DNA of 64,000 nucleotides from Bacteroides luti (GTDB taxonomy: Bacteria; Bacteroidota; Bacteroidia; Bacteroidales; Bacteroidaceae), in assembly GCF_900128905.1 (NCBI RefSeq), contig NZ_FQTV01000008.1, positions 124,001 to 188,000 on the forward strand. Direction: 5' to 3'. The translations under genes were made by a program, and so were the position numbers. Numbering within the stretch: the stretch's first letter is position 1; the number at the start of each line of letters is the position of its first letter. Shown one piece after another: positions 35,597 to 45,240 of the stretch. Below the pieces are notes generated by a model that saw only the letters and a program-made list of their open reading frames with translations, made no database searches and was not told where the DNA came from.

Positions 35597-36748
35597 TCAA
35601 TAAGAGTGATCTTCTTCTTTCAATTCCTGAGAATCGATCTTCTTATTATCAATGGCACGCCATGCATAAAATATATATGCTACGACGAATGGCACTAAAA
35701 TTGAGACGAAAGCCATAGTTTTCAATGTGAAAAGACTCGAAGAACTATTTGCTAAAGTCAGAGAGCTCTGCAAATCGGCATTCGAAGGATAGTAAGCAGT
35801 GTTATTTAGTCCGGCACAAAGAAATAAAGCCAAAACGGTCAACACCGTACCAACACCAGTAAACCATATTCCACTCTTAAATTTACTATCAAAAAAGGAT
35901 TTAATAATTCCAAAAAGAACCAGAACAACCCCTGCTAGAAAAGAGATAAGTACAGCCGGCAACTCAATAAAGTTAGTCAGATATTTATGTGGTTCCATCA
36001 CAATCATTCTTGTTTGCGAATTAACAGCAAAGCCATCCTTCAGCAAAACATAAACAGCAAAAGCAAGGAAGAATACCAAAAACAAAAGAGCATTGGGAAG
36101 TAATGCCTTATGAAACCTTGGATTTAATTCCTTATCATCTATATTATTGGTAAAATATAGCAAACCTAAAACACGGGCAAGGAAAAACACAGCCAAGCCA
36201 AGGCATACATTCCACAGATTAAGTAATGCATCCAGTCCATGAGAACCATTAGCCCAGGAAGAGATAACCGGCATCAGCTGATCGGCCATATTATCTTTAT
36301 TGATATAGAAGTTAGATCCGGTAAAGAATGTAGCTACAGCTCCACCTAAAAGCACAGGACCTACTACTCCATTTATCACAAGAAATATCTGATAAGTCTT
36401 TTTTCCAAGTAAGTTTCCAGCTTTAGACTGAAACTCATAAGAAACAGCCTGCAAAATAAAGCTGAAAAGGATAATCATCCATAGCCAATAGGCTCCGCCA
36501 AAGCTGGTACTATAAAATAAAGGAAACGAAGCAAAGAATGCTCCACCGAAAGTAACCAGTGTAGTAAAAGTAAACTCCCATTTGCGCCCGGTTGAATTTA
36601 CCAGTAGCTTTCGTTGTTCATCCGTTTTAGCAACTTGAAACAGTAACGAATTACCTCCCTGAACAAAAAGCAGAAAGACCAGCAATGCTCCCAAAAGAGA
36701 GATGATAAACCACCAATATTGCTGCAAAAATATATAAGTTGTATTCAT
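35597..36748 (-). CDS. cydB: Cytochrome bd oxidase subunit II
   Basis: A 383-residue inner-membrane protein with about eight hydrophobic helices. It starts WWFIISLLGALLVFLLFVQGG, the conserved CydB opening, and has EFTFTTLVTFGGAFFASFPLFYS and ALLPNALLFLVFFLAFAVYVLL later on. It pairs with CydA to make the quinol:O2 oxidoreductase that lets strict anaerobes such as Bacteroides respire at nanomolar oxygen. It lies 39 bases after cydA. The charged C-terminus (DNKKIDSQELKEEDHSY) extends into the cytoplasm. Confidence 0.95.
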   Translation of the reverse strand: MNTTYIFLQQYWWFIISLLGALLVFLLFVQGGNSLLFQVAKTDEQRKLLVNSTGRKWEFTFTTLVTFGGAFFASFPLFYSTSFGGAYWLWMIILFSFILQAVSYEFQSKAGNLLGKKTYQIFLVINGVVGPVLLGGAVATFFTGSNFYINKDNMADQLMPVISSWANGSHGLDALLNLWNVCLGLAVFFLARVLGLLYFTNNIDDKELNPRFHKALLPNALLFLVFFLAFAVYVLLKDGFAVNSQTRMIVMEPHKYLTNFIELPAVLISFLAGVVLVLFGIIKSFFDSKFKSGIWFTGVGTVLTVLALFLCAGLNNTAYYPSNADLQSSLTLANSSSSLFTLKTMAFVSILVPFVVAYIFYAWRAIDNKKIDSQELKEEDHSY

Positions 36749-36787
36749 AATATTCTCCTATTATTTATCTGTTTTAATAAAACTTCA

Positions 36788-38335
36788 TCAAGCCTCGGGA
36801 CCTTTTTTAATTTCCTTAAGCATAATACCTATTTCTGCAATCAGCATTACAGTAAACAGGAACAGGAATATAAAGAAGGTTGTCTGCACCGAACCAACAT
36901 CCAGTTTGGATATTGAAGCAGACGTAGGAAGCATATCCTGAATAGCCCATGGCTGACGACCAACCTCGGCAACTACCCATCCCGCTTGTCCGGCAATATA
37001 TCCCAAAGGAATGGTAAGTATAGCAATCCAATGCATCCATTTCATTTCAGCCAGATTTTTTCTATATGCAAAGAAAAGAACCAATGCAAAGAATAGTATA
37101 AAATAGCCGCCCAGTATCACCATAATTCGAAATGCATAGAACGTAAGCGTTACATTAGGAATCAGTTCATTCACATCCTTAATATATCCATATCCGAAGT
37201 ACTGTATATTATCTTTTAGTATCTTACGGCAAAACATTGCGTCTTCTTTATTTCCTGCTTTCATGGCTGCCCGATATGCACCTAAGGCAGAAATTGCCGT
37301 TTTACCCATAGCAATCTTATCAGCAGCAGGGATAGCTGTTGTTCCATCGTTTAATTTATATCCCCCCTCTATAATATTCTTTATGCCGGGAACATAAGCA
37401 TTCAAATCTCTGGTAGCCAGAAAAGAAAGAATCTTGGGCATTTTTACATCAACAATGAAAGGTCGTATACCATCATTATATCTTTCCTTATCAGGATTTA
37501 GCACTCCAGCCGCAACAAGAGGAGCTCCATTTTGTCCTTCATAGAAACCTTCCATAGCCGCCAGCTTCATTGGCTGAGTTTGTGCCACCAGATAAGCAGA
37601 ACTATCTCCTGTCCAGGCAACAAGTAAAGAAGCAACCAAGCCAACAATTGCACCAATTTTCATACTGGCAATAGCAAATTCATGATGACGCTTCTTCAGC
37701 AGAAACCATGCACTGATGCCAACCACAAAAATCGCTCCCAATATCCAGCCTGAAAGTACACTGTGAAGAAATTTACTGAGAGCTACCGGAGAAAAGGCTA
37801 CTGCAATGAAATCCATCATTTCATTACGAACCGTATCCGGATTAAATGTCATACCTACAGGATTCTGCATCCATGCATTTGCAACCAGAATCCACCAGGC
37901 AGAAAGAGTTGCTCCAATTCCGGTAAGCCAGGTAGAAGCTAAGTGAAAGCCTTTACTTACCTTATTCCATCCAAAGAACATCACGGCAATAAAGGTAGAC
38001 TCCATAAAAAAGGCTAATATACCTTCAATAGCTAACGGAGCACCAAAAATGTCTCCCACAAACCAGGAATAGTTACTCCAATTGGTACCAAATTCAAATT
38101 CAAGGATTATGCCGGTTGCCACACCAATCGCAAAATTGATACCAAACAGTTTCATCCAAAACTTAGCAGTCTTTTGCCAGAACTCCTTACCTGTTTTATA
38201 ATACAAGGTTTCCATAATGGCCATAATTACCGCTAATCCAAGTGTAAGCGGAACAAAAAGCCAGTGATACATAGCGGTAAGAGCAAACTGCGCTCTCGAC
38301 CAATCAATTAAAGAGACGTCTATACTTTCTATCAT
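36788..38335 (-). CDS. cydA: Cytochrome bd oxidase subunit I
   Basis: A 515-residue membrane protein with around nine helices. It has SRAQFALTAMYHWLFVPLTLGL with the heme ligand histidine, GTNWSNYSWFVGDIFGAPLAIEGILAFFMEST with conserved glutamates, an internal Q-loop region of about 100 residues, and GWVVAEVGRQPWAIQDMLPTSAS, the GRQPW quinone-site motif. It oxidises menaquinol and reduces O2 to water using hemes b558, b595 and d. It is downstream of a DUF4492 gene and upstream of cydB. Confidence 0.97.
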   Translation of the reverse strand: MIESIDVSLIDWSRAQFALTAMYHWLFVPLTLGLAVIMAIMETLYYKTGKEFWQKTAKFWMKLFGINFAIGVATGIILEFEFGTNWSNYSWFVGDIFGAPLAIEGILAFFMESTFIAVMFFGWNKVSKGFHLASTWLTGIGATLSAWWILVANAWMQNPVGMTFNPDTVRNEMMDFIAVAFSPVALSKFLHSVLSGWILGAIFVVGISAWFLLKKRHHEFAIASMKIGAIVGLVASLLVAWTGDSSAYLVAQTQPMKLAAMEGFYEGQNGAPLVAAGVLNPDKERYNDGIRPFIVDVKMPKILSFLATRDLNAYVPGIKNIIEGGYKLNDGTTAIPAADKIAMGKTAISALGAYRAAMKAGNKEDAMFCRKILKDNIQYFGYGYIKDVNELIPNVTLTFYAFRIMVILGGYFILFFALVLFFAYRKNLAEMKWMHWIAILTIPLGYIAGQAGWVVAEVGRQPWAIQDMLPTSASISKLDVGSVQTTFFIFLFLFTVMLIAEIGIMLKEIKKGPEA

Positions 38336-38348
38336 ATTACATAATTTT

Positions 38349-38573
38349 TTAAGGTCGTGCCCTATTTATTAATTCATTTCCCACATAATTTTGTTTCTGC
38401 TCTTCTGTTTTTTGCTTTCCAAGAAAGTTTGGAAAGAAAAACATTTTTAAAATAAAAAACAAGATGAAAAGCTTGATTATTATAATTGTCCACAAAGTTT
38501 TTCCTAAAGTCATAGAGCGAAAACCCTCCAAATAAAAGTAAAATATGCGAACTATAAAGTTTCTTTTAACCAT
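38349..38573 (-). CDS. DUF4492 protein, possible CydX-like subunit
   Basis: A 74-residue protein with one hydrophobic helix (about 26-49, LWTIIIIKLFILFFILKMFFFP) preceded by VRIFYFYLEGFRSMTLGKTLW and followed by a polar tail. DUF4492 genes sit beside cydA in Bacteroidota. The stop is 13 bases from the cydA start, so it is co-transcribed. By analogy with CydX/CydH, small single-helix subunits of bd oxidases, it may stabilise the complex; that is inference from position and size. Confidence 0.85.
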   Translation of the reverse strand: MVKRNFIVRIFYFYLEGFRSMTLGKTLWTIIIIKLFILFFILKMFFFPNFLGKQKTEEQKQNYVGNELINRARP

Positions 38574-38663
38574 ATCATAGCTAATTTAACACAATACATA
38601 ATGGTAAATAATCGATAAAAATAAAGCATCCGTCAAGATAATCGCCTCATTTGTAGATATTTA

Positions 38664-38694
38664 TTTCATTTTTTAAAACCCGCCCATACATTTG
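38664..38694 (+). promoter_or_regulatory. Promoter of the TolC/MacAB operon
   Basis: TTTC (38664-38667, 3 of 4 to the -33 TTTG), exactly 19 bases, then TACATTTG (38687-38694), an exact -7 match. The predicted transcription start is about 38700. Confidence 0.6.
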
Positions 38695-38716
38695 CTCATC
38701 ACTAATGAGTTTAATT

Positions 38717-40042
38717 ATGAATAAATGTAAATTTATAATGTTTTTTCTTTTTTTGTTCGTTTCGCAGATAATATTTTCGCAAGAACAACAAAAAAAATGG
38801 GATTTGGCTACTTGCATAAAATATGCAATGGAGCAAAACATTCAAATCAAGAAAAGCAAGATAGCTTTTGATGAGAGCAAGGAAGATACAAAAACTGCCC
38901 GTGCAGCGATGTTTCCTTCTCTATCCTTTTCAAGTAGTCACAGTCTTGTAACTACTCCGCTTAACAATACCGGAACTGGGAATAGAAGCAGTTACAACGG
39001 GAATTATGGACTTAACTCCTCATTAACTGTTTACGATGGAGGTAAGCGTACAAAGACTATCACTCAATCGGGCATTCAGGAACGTATTCAGGAATTAGCT
39101 ATTGATCAAGCTGAAAATAACATCCAGATAGCTATTACACAGAATTATATCCAGATTCTGTATGCTTATGAATCTGTAAAAACGAACCAAAGCACTGTTG
39201 ATGTTTCGTTAGCCCAATTAAATCGTGCCAAAGAAATGCTTAAAGCTGGTTCCATATCTAAAGCCGATCTGGCTCAACTGGAATCTCAATACAGCACAGA
39301 CAAATATCAGCTAGTGCTATCAGAAACTACTTTAAATGATTACAAGTTACAATTAAAGCAATTATTGGAATTAGATGGAAACGAAGAAATGGATCTTGTT
39401 CTTCCCGAATTAGATAATAATTCAGCTTTGCTTCCATTACCGAATAAAATGCAGGTTTATAGCACAGCACTAACTATTATGCCAGAAATTGAAAGCAGTA
39501 AATTAAGCACAAAGACTGCTAATCTAAATGTTGATATTGCAAAAGCTGGATATATGCCAACTCTTAGCTTGAGTGCAGGCATAGGAACAAGTCACACAAC
39601 CGGAACCGACTTTACATTTGGTGAACAGGTTAAAAACGGATGGAATAATTCGATAGGACTTTCAATCAGTGTTCCCATTTTTAATAACCGCCAGACAAAA
39701 AGTGCTGTTCAAAAAGCTAAATTAAAAGTATTAACCAGTGAGTTAAGTGAACTCGACGAACAAAAGACTCTTTTTAAAACAATTGAGACTATTTATCTTG
39801 ATGCAGTTTCTTCTCAGACTAAATTCAAGGCTGCAAAGGAAAAACTACAATCCACTCAAACCAGCTATGAATTAGTTAGCGAACAATTTAATCTGGGTAT
39901 GAAAAATACTGTAGAACTACTGACCGAGAAGAATAACCTACTTAGTGCTCAACAAGAAGTTTTGCAGGCCAAATATATGACCATACTCAATACCAAACTA
40001 TTAAACTTCTATCAGGGAGAAGAATTATCATTGAATAATTAA
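38717..40042 (+). CDS. TolC-family outer-membrane efflux protein
   Basis: About 441 residues. I prefer the ATG at 38717, because the one at 38705 would fall almost at the predicted transcription start. A signal peptide (to about FSQ) is followed by two copies of the helical OEP repeat: the first with WDLATCIKYAMEQNIQIKKSKI and GLNSSLTVYDGGKRTKTI, the second with WNNSIGLSISVPIFNNRQTKSAVQKAK. The protein forms the outer-membrane channel of a tripartite exporter with the adaptor, ATPase and permease encoded next. Adaptor start follows after 11 bases. Confidence 0.93.
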   Translation: MNKCKFIMFFLFLFVSQIIFSQEQQKKWDLATCIKYAMEQNIQIKKSKIAFDESKEDTKTARAAMFPSLSFSSSHSLVTTPLNNTGTGNRSSYNGNYGLNSSLTVYDGGKRTKTITQSGIQERIQELAIDQAENNIQIAITQNYIQILYAYESVKTNQSTVDVSLAQLNRAKEMLKAGSISKADLAQLESQYSTDKYQLVLSETTLNDYKLQLKQLLELDGNEEMDLVLPELDNNSALLPLPNKMQVYSTALTIMPEIESSKLSTKTANLNVDIAKAGYMPTLSLSAGIGTSHTTGTDFTFGEQVKNGWNNSIGLSISVPIFNNRQTKSAVQKAKLKVLTSELSELDEQKTLFKTIETIYLDAVSSQTKFKAAKEKLQSTQTSYELVSEQFNLGMKNTVELLTEKNNLLSAQQEVLQAKYMTILNTKLLNFYQGEELSLNN

Positions 40043-40053
40043 AAAATCAGCAT

Positions 40054-41274
40054 ATGAACAAGAAAAAGAAAATAATCATCACATCTTTTACAGGAATTCT
40101 TGTTATTGGAATTGCCGTATGGATGTTCTGTGGACCAGCTAAGGAGAATAAAGTAGCTTACGAAACAGCTAAAGTCTCTAATGAGAATATCAGCAATACA
40201 GTTACAGCAACCGGAACAGTAGAACCAGTTACTCAGGTAGAAGTCGGAACTCAGGTATCAGGTATCGTAGATAAACTTTTTGTGGACTATAATTCAGTAG
40301 TAAAGAAAGGACAGGTTCTTGCTGAATTAGACAAAAAGACGTTGCAGTCAGAGCTTGCATCTAAAAGAAGCAATATGGCTTCGTGCAAAACTGAATATGA
40401 ATATCAACTAAAGAATTACACACGTGCCAAAACTTTACACGAAAAGAATCTGGTAAGCGACACTGATTATGAAACAGCATATTACAATTATCAGAAAGCT
40501 AAGAATTCATACGACATCAGTAAGAATGATTACCAGAAAGCGCAAACAAATATAGGATATGCAACCATCTACTCTCCCATTGACGGAGTTATTCTTTCAC
40601 GTTCCGTTGAAGCCGGACAAACAGTGGCTGCAAGCTTTAGTACTCCAACTCTGTTCATTATCGCCAATGATCTGAAAAAGATGAGAGTAATTGCTAATGT
40701 TGACGAAGCTGATATAGGTAATGTAAAAGTTGGACAGCGCGTGAGCTTTACTGTTGATGCTTACCCGGACGATACATTCGAAGGAGAAGTTACCGAGGTT
40801 CGTCAGGAAGCTACAACAACAAACAATGTAGTAACTTATGAAGTTGTAATCAGTGCGCCCAATCCTGATTTAAAACTTAAACCAGGATTGACTGCTAACA
40901 TAACAATCTATACGTTAGAGAAAAACGGTGTATTAAGTGTTCCTTCGAAAGCATTACGCTTTACTCCGGATCCTACAGTTATAGGCAACGAAGATAAAGT
41001 TGTAAAAGCTGGAAATATAAAGGAAGATGCGACCCACAAAGTATTGTGGAAACGTGAGGGAAAAACATTCACAGCTATTCCTGTAGAAATTGGAATCACT
41101 AATGGTACACTAACAGAAATTATATCAGGTATTCAGTCTGGACAAGAAATTGTTACAGGAGCCACCGCAGGACAAATGCCGGGACAAACAACGCAGGCTG
41201 CTAAGGGTGAAGAACAAAAAAGTGAAAGCTCGCCATTTATGCCGCAACGCCCCGGAGCTAACAAAAACAAATAG
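40054..41274 (+). CDS. Periplasmic adaptor (HlyD/MacA family)
   Basis: A 406-residue membrane-fusion protein. An N-terminal signal anchor (KIIITSFTGILVIGIAVWMF) comes first, then the barrel-lipoyl half (TGTVEPVTQVEVGTQVSGIVDKLFVDYNSVVKKGQVLAELD), a coiled-coil hairpin at about 95-165, the second lipoyl half (IYSPIDGVILSRSVEAGQTV), and a beta-barrel/membrane-proximal part. The C-terminal tail (GQTTQAAKGEEQKSESSPFMP) is disordered. It bridges the ABC permease to the TolC channel. It is five bases from the ATPase gene. Confidence 0.93.
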   Translation: MNKKKKIIITSFTGILVIGIAVWMFCGPAKENKVAYETAKVSNENISNTVTATGTVEPVTQVEVGTQVSGIVDKLFVDYNSVVKKGQVLAELDKKTLQSELASKRSNMASCKTEYEYQLKNYTRAKTLHEKNLVSDTDYETAYYNYQKAKNSYDISKNDYQKAQTNIGYATIYSPIDGVILSRSVEAGQTVAASFSTPTLFIIANDLKKMRVIANVDEADIGNVKVGQRVSFTVDAYPDDTFEGEVTEVRQEATTTNNVVTYEVVISAPNPDLKLKPGLTANITIYTLEKNGVLSVPSKALRFTPDPTVIGNEDKVVKAGNIKEDATHKVLWKREGKTFTAIPVEIGITNGTLTEIISGIQSGQEIVTGATAGQMPGQTTQAAKGEEQKSESSPFMPQRPGANKNK

Positions 41275-41279
41275 CAAAG

Positions 41280-42026
41280 ATGAATAAAGAACCCATAATT
41301 GAATTAAATAACATCAAGCGGGAATTTATTGTCGGAGAGGAAACGGTACATGCCCTAAGAGGAGTATCATTCTCCATCTACGAAGGTGAATTCGTTACCA
41401 TCATGGGAACCAGTGGTTCAGGGAAGTCAACCCTTCTGAATTTGCTGGGTTGCCTTGACACACCAACTTCCGGAGAATACCTGCTTGATGGGGTAAAGGT
41501 GCGGGATATGGAAAAAGCCGAACGAGCAGTTCTGCGTAACCGTAAAATTGGTTTTGTATTCCAAAGCTATAACCTGTTACCCAAAACAACTGCCATAGAG
41601 AATGTAGAATTGCCTTTGATGTATAATCCAGGAGTATCAGCTGCTAAACGAAAAGAAAAAGCAATCCAGGCACTTATAAAAGTTGGATTGGGTGATCGGT
41701 TGCAGCACAAGAGTAATCAGATGTCTGGTGGACAGATGCAAAGAGTTGCCATTGCCCGCGCATTGGTAAACGATCCGGTAATTATCCTGGCCGATGAAGC
41801 TACTGGTAATCTGGACACTCGTACATCATTTGAGATATTGGTGCTCTTCCAGGAACTTCACAAAGCTGGAAGAACTATTATTTTCGTTACTCATAATCCT
41901 GAAATTGCACAATTCTGCAGTCGGAATATTATTTTGAGAGACGGTCATGTTGTGGAGGATAGAATTAATGAAAAGGTATTATCCGCCAAAGAAGCACTAG
42001 ATGCTTTGCCCATTGAAAAAGAATAA
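41280..42026 (+). CDS. ABC transporter ATPase (MacB/LolD type)
   Basis: A 248-residue ATPase with Walker [12 protein letters not shown] near residue 42, Q-loop FQSYNLLP, signature [15 protein letters not shown] and Walker [13 protein letters not shown]. The sequence is typical of MacB-type systems. In MacB proper, this domain is fused to the permease; here they are separate genes. It powers export from the periplasm or inner membrane. It is three bases from the permease gene. Confidence 0.96.
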   Translation: MNKEPIIELNNIKREFIVGEETVHALRGVSFSIYEGEFVTIMGTSGSGKSTLLNLLGCLDTPTSGEYLLDGVKVRDMEKAERAVLRNRKIGFVFQSYNLLPKTTAIENVELPLMYNPGVSAAKRKEKAIQALIKVGLGDRLQHKSNQMSGGQMQRVAIARALVNDPVIILADEATGNLDTRTSFEILVLFQELHKAGRTIIFVTHNPEIAQFCSRNIILRDGHVVEDRINEKVLSAKEALDALPIEKE

Positions 42027-42029
42027 AAA

Positions 42030-43250
42030 ATGAACGGAACCAATTTATTTAAAATAGCGCTAAAGGCTCTGAACAATAATAAGTTCAGAACATTTCTAAC
42101 GATGCTGGGAATCATTATTGGTGTGGCATCTGTTATCACCATGCTTGCCATCGGACAAGGCTCCAAAAAAAGTATTCAAAGCCAGATTTCGGAAATGGGA
42201 AGTAATATGATTATGATTATGCCGGGAAACATGGAACGTGGTGGTGTTCGTCAAGGAGCAAGCGACATGCAAACGTTGAAACTTGAAGATTACAAATCTT
42301 TGGTCAACGAATGTAAGTATCTGGCAGGCGTATCACCGGTTGTAAGCAGCAGCGGACAGTTTATTTACGGCGCAAACAATTATCCAAGCTCTATCTCGGG
42401 TGTAGGAGAAGATTATCTTAAAATTCGTCAGCTAACAGTAGAAAGCGGTGAAACTTTTACTCTGCATGACATTCAGGCATCGGCAAAAGTATGCTTGATA
42501 GGTAAAACAATTGCCGACAATCTTTTTACCGGTGGAGAAGACCCCGTTGGTAAAGTGATTCGTTTCAATAAAATTCCGTTTAAAGTAATCGGAGTTTTGA
42601 AAAGTAAAGGATACAATAGCATGGGGCAAGACCAGGATGCCGTAGTTTTATCACCATACACAACTATACAAAAAAGAGTTCTGGCCATAACACATTTGCA
42701 AGGAATATATTGCTCGGCCCTGACAGAAGATATGACAGACAATGCGACAAAGGAAATTACATCAATTATTCGTCACAACCACAAGCTCAAAGATGCAGAC
42801 GAAGATGATTTCAACGTCCGCAGTCAGAAAGAACTCAGCACAATGTTGAGTTCTACTACTGACCTTATGACTATTTTATTAGCATGTATTGCCGGTATTT
42901 CATTAGTTGTTGGTGGTATTGGTATCATGAATATCATGTATGTCAGTGTAACAGAACGCACCCGCGAAATTGGTTTGAGAATGAGTGTTGGTGCAAGAGG
43001 CATTGACATTCTGAGTCAGTTCCTGATAGAAGCTGTCCTTATCAGTATTACCGGAGGCATTATCGGAGTAATAATAGGCGTTGGAACATCTTATGGAGTG
43101 AAGTTTCTTGCAAGTTGGCCTATCTACATACAACCATGGAGTGTTTTCTTATCCTTCGGTGTATGTACTATTACAGGTATATTCTTTGGATGGTACCCTG
43201 CAAAGAAAGCTGCAGATCTAGATCCGATTGAAGCAATCAGGTATGAATAA
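42030..43250 (+). CDS. ABC transporter permease (MacB type)
   Basis: A 406-residue permease. TM1 (about 20-45, FLTMLGIIIGVASVITMLAIGQG) is followed by a large periplasmic MacB_PCD domain (50-275) and three C-terminal helices in an FtsX-type fold: ILLACIAGISLVVGGIGIMNIMYVSVTERTREIGLRMSVGAR, LIEAVLISITGGIIGVIIG and VFLSFGVCTITGIFFGWYPAKKAADLDPIEA. It exports a peptide, antibiotic or lipid through the partnered TolC. The substrate is not decided. Confidence 0.95.
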   Translation: MNGTNLFKIALKALNNNKFRTFLTMLGIIIGVASVITMLAIGQGSKKSIQSQISEMGSNMIMIMPGNMERGGVRQGASDMQTLKLEDYKSLVNECKYLAGVSPVVSSSGQFIYGANNYPSSISGVGEDYLKIRQLTVESGETFTLHDIQASAKVCLIGKTIADNLFTGGEDPVGKVIRFNKIPFKVIGVLKSKGYNSMGQDQDAVVLSPYTTIQKRVLAITHLQGIYCSALTEDMTDNATKEITSIIRHNHKLKDADEDDFNVRSQKELSTMLSSTTDLMTILLACIAGISLVVGGIGIMNIMYVSVTERTREIGLRMSVGARGIDILSQFLIEAVLISITGGIIGVIIGVGTSYGVKFLASWPIYIQPWSVFLSFGVCTITGIFFGWYPAKKAADLDPIEAIRYE

Positions 43251-43303
43251 TTTAGCTAAAAAAGCAAAGAAAAGAGCTTCATTTTATTATATTTGCAACT
43301 ATT

Positions 43304-44452
43304 ATGAAGCAGCAAATCAATAATCAGCGTCCCCTGGAATTAGTTATCCATATAATTGGATGGGGTATATTATTTGGGTTTCCTTTCTTTTTTACTAATA
43401 AGTTAGGAAGCAACAATATTAATTGGCAAGAGTACCTTAGGCATACAATGGTACCCTTGTCATTGCTGGTTGTGTTTTATATAAACTATCTCTATTTAAT
43501 TCCTAACTTTTTCTTTAAGAACCTTACAAAGCGCTATATCATAATAAATATATTTCTGGTAATTATTATGAGTATAGGACTTCATTTCTGGCAAGAAATC
43601 AATTTCCCGTCTGGTATTGACGTTCCTCCTCCACCTGTTAGCAAGGTAGTGGAAGAACTTCATCCCGGCAATTTCCCCAGATCTAACTGGATTTTCTTTG
43701 CCCGTGATATGTTCTCGCTTATGCTAACCGTAGTATTAAGCTTATCCATAAAGATGAGTTCGCGCTGGACAGAATCGGAAACAGCTTTGCGCGAAGCAGA
43801 AAAAAGTAAGGCGGAAGCTGAAAAGAGTAAAGCAGAAGCAGAAAAGAGCATGACAGAAGCTGAACTTAAGAATCTTAAGGATCAGCTAAACCCACATTTC
43901 CTGCTTAATACACTGAACAACATTTATGCCCTGATTGCTTTTTCTCCGGAAAAAGCTCAGCAAGCCGTGCAAGATTTAAGTAAGTTGCTAAGATATGTGC
44001 TCTATGATAACAATCAGACTTATGTATCTCTGAGAAAAGAAGTAGAGTTTATGCAAAACTATATTGAGCTGATGAAAATCCGCTTGTCGGACAATATTAA
44101 GATCGACGTAAAGATGCATACGCTAAACGGCACAGATACCAAAGTAGCTCCCTTACTCTTTATATCACTTATAGAGAATGCTTTTAAACACGGCGTAAGT
44201 TACAGCGTTCCTTCATTTATAAATATAAGTCTGGAAGAACAATTAGACGGCTCTATAGTATGCCACATTGAAAATAGTTTCTTTCCTAAAAGCGAGCACG
44301 ATAAAAGCGGTTCGGGCATAGGACTGGAATCTTTGCAGAAACGTCTCGAATTGCTCTATCCCGAACATTACAAATGGGAGAAAGGCATAAAAGATAACGT
44401 ATATATATCTCATTTAGTAATAAGTAATAGTGACAATATAACGACTAAATAA
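43304..44452 (+). CDS. LytS-like sensor histidine kinase
   Basis: A 382-residue membrane kinase. Four hydrophobic helices (about residues 10-30, 47-66, 76-95 and 130-150) form the sensor. A coiled linker follows, made from repeated seven-residue EKSKAEA units (about 163-185). The kinase domain has KDQLNPHFLLNTLNNI, with the His of the HisKinase/LytS family (LNPHFL), and LLFISLIENAFKHG and GSGIGLESLQKRL. It phosphorylates the LytTR regulator encoded nine bases downstream. A weak -7-like box TATATTTG at 43288-43295 lies just before the start. Its place at the end of the exporter operon suggests it senses the exported compound or cell-envelope stress. Confidence 0.93.
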   Translation: MKQQINNQRPLELVIHIIGWGILFGFPFFFTNKLGSNNINWQEYLRHTMVPLSLLVVFYINYLYLIPNFFFKNLTKRYIIINIFLVIIMSIGLHFWQEINFPSGIDVPPPPVSKVVEELHPGNFPRSNWIFFARDMFSLMLTVVLSLSIKMSSRWTESETALREAEKSKAEAEKSKAEAEKSMTEAELKNLKDQLNPHFLLNTLNNIYALIAFSPEKAQQAVQDLSKLLRYVLYDNNQTYVSLRKEVEFMQNYIELMKIRLSDNIKIDVKMHTLNGTDTKVAPLLFISLIENAFKHGVSYSVPSFINISLEEQLDGSIVCHIENSFFPKSEHDKSGSGIGLESLQKRLELLYPEHYKWEKGIKDNVYISHLVISNSDNITTK

Positions 44453-44460
44453 ACTAAACT

Positions 44461-45240
44461 ATGATTCTGAATTGTTGTATTATTGACGATGAACCTTTAG
44501 CTTTAGATCTTCTGGAAAGCTACGTGCTCAAGACTCCATTTTTAAAGCTTACAGGTAAGTATCTAGGAGCGTTACAAGCAATGCATGAACTTCAAAGCAA
44601 TGATGTTGATCTCCTGTTCCTGGATATTCAGATGCCGGGACTCAACGGACTCGACTTCTCTAAAATGGTTCCTGAAAAAACGCGCATTATATTTACCACA
44701 GCTTTTAATCAATATGCTTTAGATAGTTATAAAGTAAACGCTCTCGACTATCTGCTAAAGCCTATTAGTTATCTTGACTTTCTGCAAGCAGCCAATAAAG
44801 CACTGCGCTGGTTCGAGATTGTTCGTCGCCCTTCTCCTCTTGTTGCAGAGCCTGTTGCCAATGTTGCACCTGCAACACCAACTGCAGCTCCTGAAAAAGA
44901 AGAAATAGACAGCATCTTTGTAAAAAGCGATTATAAGCTGATTCAGATTAAACTGGCGCATATTCTTTATATAGAAGGATTAAAAGATTACATAAAGATT
45001 TATACAGAAGATGAGCCGAAGCCAATCCTTTCTCTGATGAGTATGAAGTCTATGGAAGAGCTCCTTCCATCAGGACGCTTTATGCGGGTACATCGTTCGT
45101 ATATTGTACAGATAGAAAAAATTAAAGTAATTGATCGTAACCGTATCGTTTTTGGCAAAACATACATACCAATAAGTGACACATACAAAAAAGATTTTGC
45201 AGCATTTCTTAGTGGAAGATCGCTCAATCATCCTATGTAA
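44461..45240 (+). CDS. LytTR-family response regulator
   Basis: A 259-residue protein. The receiver domain (about 1-120) has CIIDDEPLALDLLE, DLLFLDIQMPGLNGL with the phosphorylated Asp near residue 56, and VNALDYLLKPIS. A Pro/Ala-rich linker (residues 130-145, PVANVAPATPTAAPEKEE) is followed by a LytTR DNA-binding domain (IFVKSDYKLIQIKLAHILYIEGLKDYIKIY...SLMSMKSMEELLP..RFMRVHRSYIV). It pairs with the sensor kinase upstream and presumably regulates this exporter operon. Confidence 0.95.
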   Translation: MILNCCIIDDEPLALDLLESYVLKTPFLKLTGKYLGALQAMHELQSNDVDLLFLDIQMPGLNGLDFSKMVPEKTRIIFTTAFNQYALDSYKVNALDYLLKPISYLDFLQAANKALRWFEIVRRPSPLVAEPVANVAPATPTAAPEKEEIDSIFVKSDYKLIQIKLAHILYIEGLKDYIKIYTEDEPKPILSLMSMKSMEELLPSGRFMRVHRSYIVQIEKIKVIDRNRIVFGKTYIPISDTYKKDFAAFLSGRSLNHPM

